From an uncultured Bacteroidota bacterium (lineage in GTDB: Bacteria > Bacteroidota > Bacteroidia > UKL13-3): a DNA stretch of 64,000 bases. The stretch lies in assembly GCA_903883965.1 (NCBI GenBank), contig CAISCU010000035.1, forward strand, positions 28,792-92,791, in the 5' to 3' direction. Numbering within the stretch: the stretch's first letter is position 1; each line of letters starts with the position of its first letter. Shown in pieces: positions 62,669-64,000 of this stretch. The position numbers and the translations under genes were made by a program. The notes beneath the pieces were generated by a model. The model did not search any database. It saw only the letters and a list, made by a program, of their open reading frames with translations, and had not been told where the DNA came from.

Positions 62669-64000
62669 TTATTTAGCCACTACAAACTTGATGGTTTTAA
62701 ACCCATTCTCGTTCTTAATTCTAATAAAATAAACACCGTTGGTAAAGTTCGAAACATTGATAGTTTCGTTTACATCTTTGGTTTGGTATGAACGTGAATT
62801 CAAAATTCTTCCACTCAAATCTATTAATTCCATTGTCAATGGCAATGTTTGCACACCTGCTATATTAACCATCAATTCTTCTTTTGCTGGATTTGGATAA
62901 ATAGAAGTTAAAACGCCAGCCAATTCATTTTCATTGATGCCTGTTGGCGTGTATACAATAACTGATCTGGTAGCATTTACACGGTTGCCACTTAAATCTG
63001 CAACTGAATATAAAATGCCATAGGTATTGGCTCTTGAAGAATCAACAAAACTGGTTACCATCACATTGGCTTGCAAATCTCCATCTAAATCATCAGTTGC
63101 AGTAAATCCAGGATCTACATAACTATTGTTTAATTTCAATGAATCAGGATTATTTCCAAGTAAAGTTAAGGTCGGAGCAAAATCCAAATCATTGCTGTCT
63201 CTTGGTTGTAACTTCCAGTTGCTGAAACTGTAATGTAATACACCACGCAATCTTCTCATGTATTGTTTTGCTCTCAAGTTTTGGTTCAATAAATCAGGTA
63301 AAACCGAAGACATATCATCTACTCTTAAGCCAACAGTAGCTGTACTATCTTGGTTTACCAAAAATTCACCATAATTATTTGCTCCATCTGCATTGGTATT
63401 CACAATGTATACATTGTCAAATGAAACCAACATGCCTTCAAATGCATTTAATTTCCAACGGTTACTGGATGAAGCATTCAATGCTGCAATATCTGCAATT
63501 TGAATATCCGATTTAAATTTAGGCAATGCATTGCCTGAAGAAACAACTGTTCCAAATACCGAGTTCAAAGAGGTTAAACCCGAAGTTTCTTGAACCCTCG
63601 CTGAAGTAATTGTTACCTCATCTCCTACTTTCCAAGTTGCAGTTCCGTCATTTGTTGATCTATTGACAACAATTGCACTATTAGAGTCAGTAGAGTTTTT
63701 AGTTTGAAGTGTTAAGATATTGTATGACTGTTGAGCCATATTGGTAGAAGTAACAATGGCATTTACAGAAATGTTAATCAAAGAATCGCCGCTCCAAATG
63801 CTGCCATTTTTACTATTGATACTGAATTGTAAATCTTTGATTGATTTTGGTCCACCATCCATCACCATATATGCATTGTTGGTTGCCAATGAATCAGGGC
63901 TAAACTGATACACCCCGTTCACATCAGTCATTTTAATGAAATATTTAACAATTGCTCCATTTGCTTGAGCTGGAACATTTCCAGACCAAATCATGGTATC
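62669..64000 (-). CDS. C-terminal part of a large secreted T9SS cargo protein; 5' end outside window
   Basis: The frame stays open to base 64000, so the true start is to the right; about 443 residues are visible. Working back from the end: a type A sorting domain of about 75 residues (SIYPNPAKEELMVNI, then GVYFIRIKNENGFKTIKFVV), a DUF5011-like immunoglobulin-type domain (LNNSYVDPGFTATDDLDGDL near residue 280), and before it an OB-fold-like region (EGMLVSFDNVYIVN, GLRVDDMSSVLPD, then RRLRGVLHYSFSNWKL). The start of the visible part is another beta-sandwich-like segment. The catalytic or binding domain that gives the protein its job is probably beyond the edge. Confidence 0.85.
   Translation of the reverse strand, partial: DTMIWSGNVPAQANGAIVKYFIKMTDVNGVYQFSPDSLATNNAYMVMDGGPKSIKDLQFSINSKNGSIWSGDSLINISVNAIVTSTNMAQQSYNILTLQTKNSTDSNSAIVVNRSTNDGTATWKVGDEVTITSARVQETSGLTSLNSVFGTVVSSGNALPKFKSDIQIADIAALNASSSNRWKLNAFEGMLVSFDNVYIVNTNADGANNYGEFLVNQDSTATVGLRVDDMSSVLPDLLNQNLRAKQYMRRLRGVLHYSFSNWKLQPRDSNDLDFAPTLTLLGNNPDSLKLNNSYVDPGFTATDDLDGDLQANVMVTSFVDSSRANTYGILYSVADLSGNRVNATRSVIVYTPTGINENELAGVLTSIYPNPAKEELMVNIAGVQTLPLTMELIDLSGRILNSRSYQTKDVNETINVSNFTNGVYFIRIKNENGFKTIKFVVAK

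Noticed and set aside
1..64000. Mobile elements, phage genes, toxin-antitoxin pairs or a defence island
   Set aside because: No transposase, integrase, nuclease-antitoxin pair, terminal repeats or abrupt change in composition was seen; the window is almost all core genes.

Overview
The window comes from an AT-rich, gene-dense chromosome of a member of the Bacteroidota (Bacteroidetes). Several independent things point there: type IX secretion (T9SS) C-terminal sorting domains on secreted proteins, a GldB lipoprotein, a carboxypeptidase-like domain fused to a TonB-dependent receptor, the small protein DUF4295 beside L28 and L33, the bacillithiol enzyme BshC, a duplicated Asp-rich C-terminal module at the left edge, an almost complete lack of Shine-Dalgarno sequences, and promoters of the TTG-N19-TAnnTTTG type. 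I see no insertion sequence, prophage, CRISPR array, tRNA or rRNA gene. I place it no lower than phylum.

Layout. 1-8.6 kb: end of a secreted protein, heptose kinase, dCTP deaminase, a conserved unknown, a seven-blade WD40 protein, a phosphopantetheinyl transferase, methylmalonyl-CoA epimerase, Mfd, a 45-residue lipoprotein and a Lys/Ala/Pro repeat protein resembling a histone H1 tail. 9.1-16.9 kb: cinA-uvrB, the UDP-sugar pair ugd-uxs, a secreted barrel-like protein and the Kdo transferase WaaA. 16.9-34 kb: 32 minus-strand genes forming one continuous str-S10-spc-alpha ribosomal cluster, rpsL to rplQ. 34.3-49.5 kb: uvrC, pabB, a T9SS cargo protein, a TonB receptor, a thin ferredoxin, YbaB, glycine dehydrogenase, GldB, NAD synthetase, a membrane metallophosphoesterase and an aldo/keto reductase. 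49.6-64 kb: a peptidoglycan transglycosylase, an OmpA-type protein, a TrmH-family methylase, bshC-rimO-ftsY, the L28/L33/DUF4295 cluster, an enoyl-CoA hydratase, QueA, a peroxiredoxin, a UbiA-like membrane protein, two secreted proteins of unknown role and the end of a second T9SS cargo protein.

How the genes fit together. Most are core functions: translation, nucleotide excision repair (Mfd, UvrB and UvrC within about 31 kb), envelope sugars (RfaE1, Ugd, Uxs, WaaA), redox and cofactors (BshC, peroxiredoxin, NadE, PabB) and the Bacteroidota cell surface. I found no convincing new enzymatic system. The most unusual signals are in gene starts and transcripts: promoter -7 boxes that sit 4-6 bases before start codons in nine genes (suggesting leaderless mRNAs), stem-loops that begin right after several -7 boxes, two divergent gene pairs whose 5' ends overlap, a promoter-plus-hairpin unit upstream of rpsL that could be a small RNA, and a structured spacer with its own -7 box inside the ribosomal cluster.
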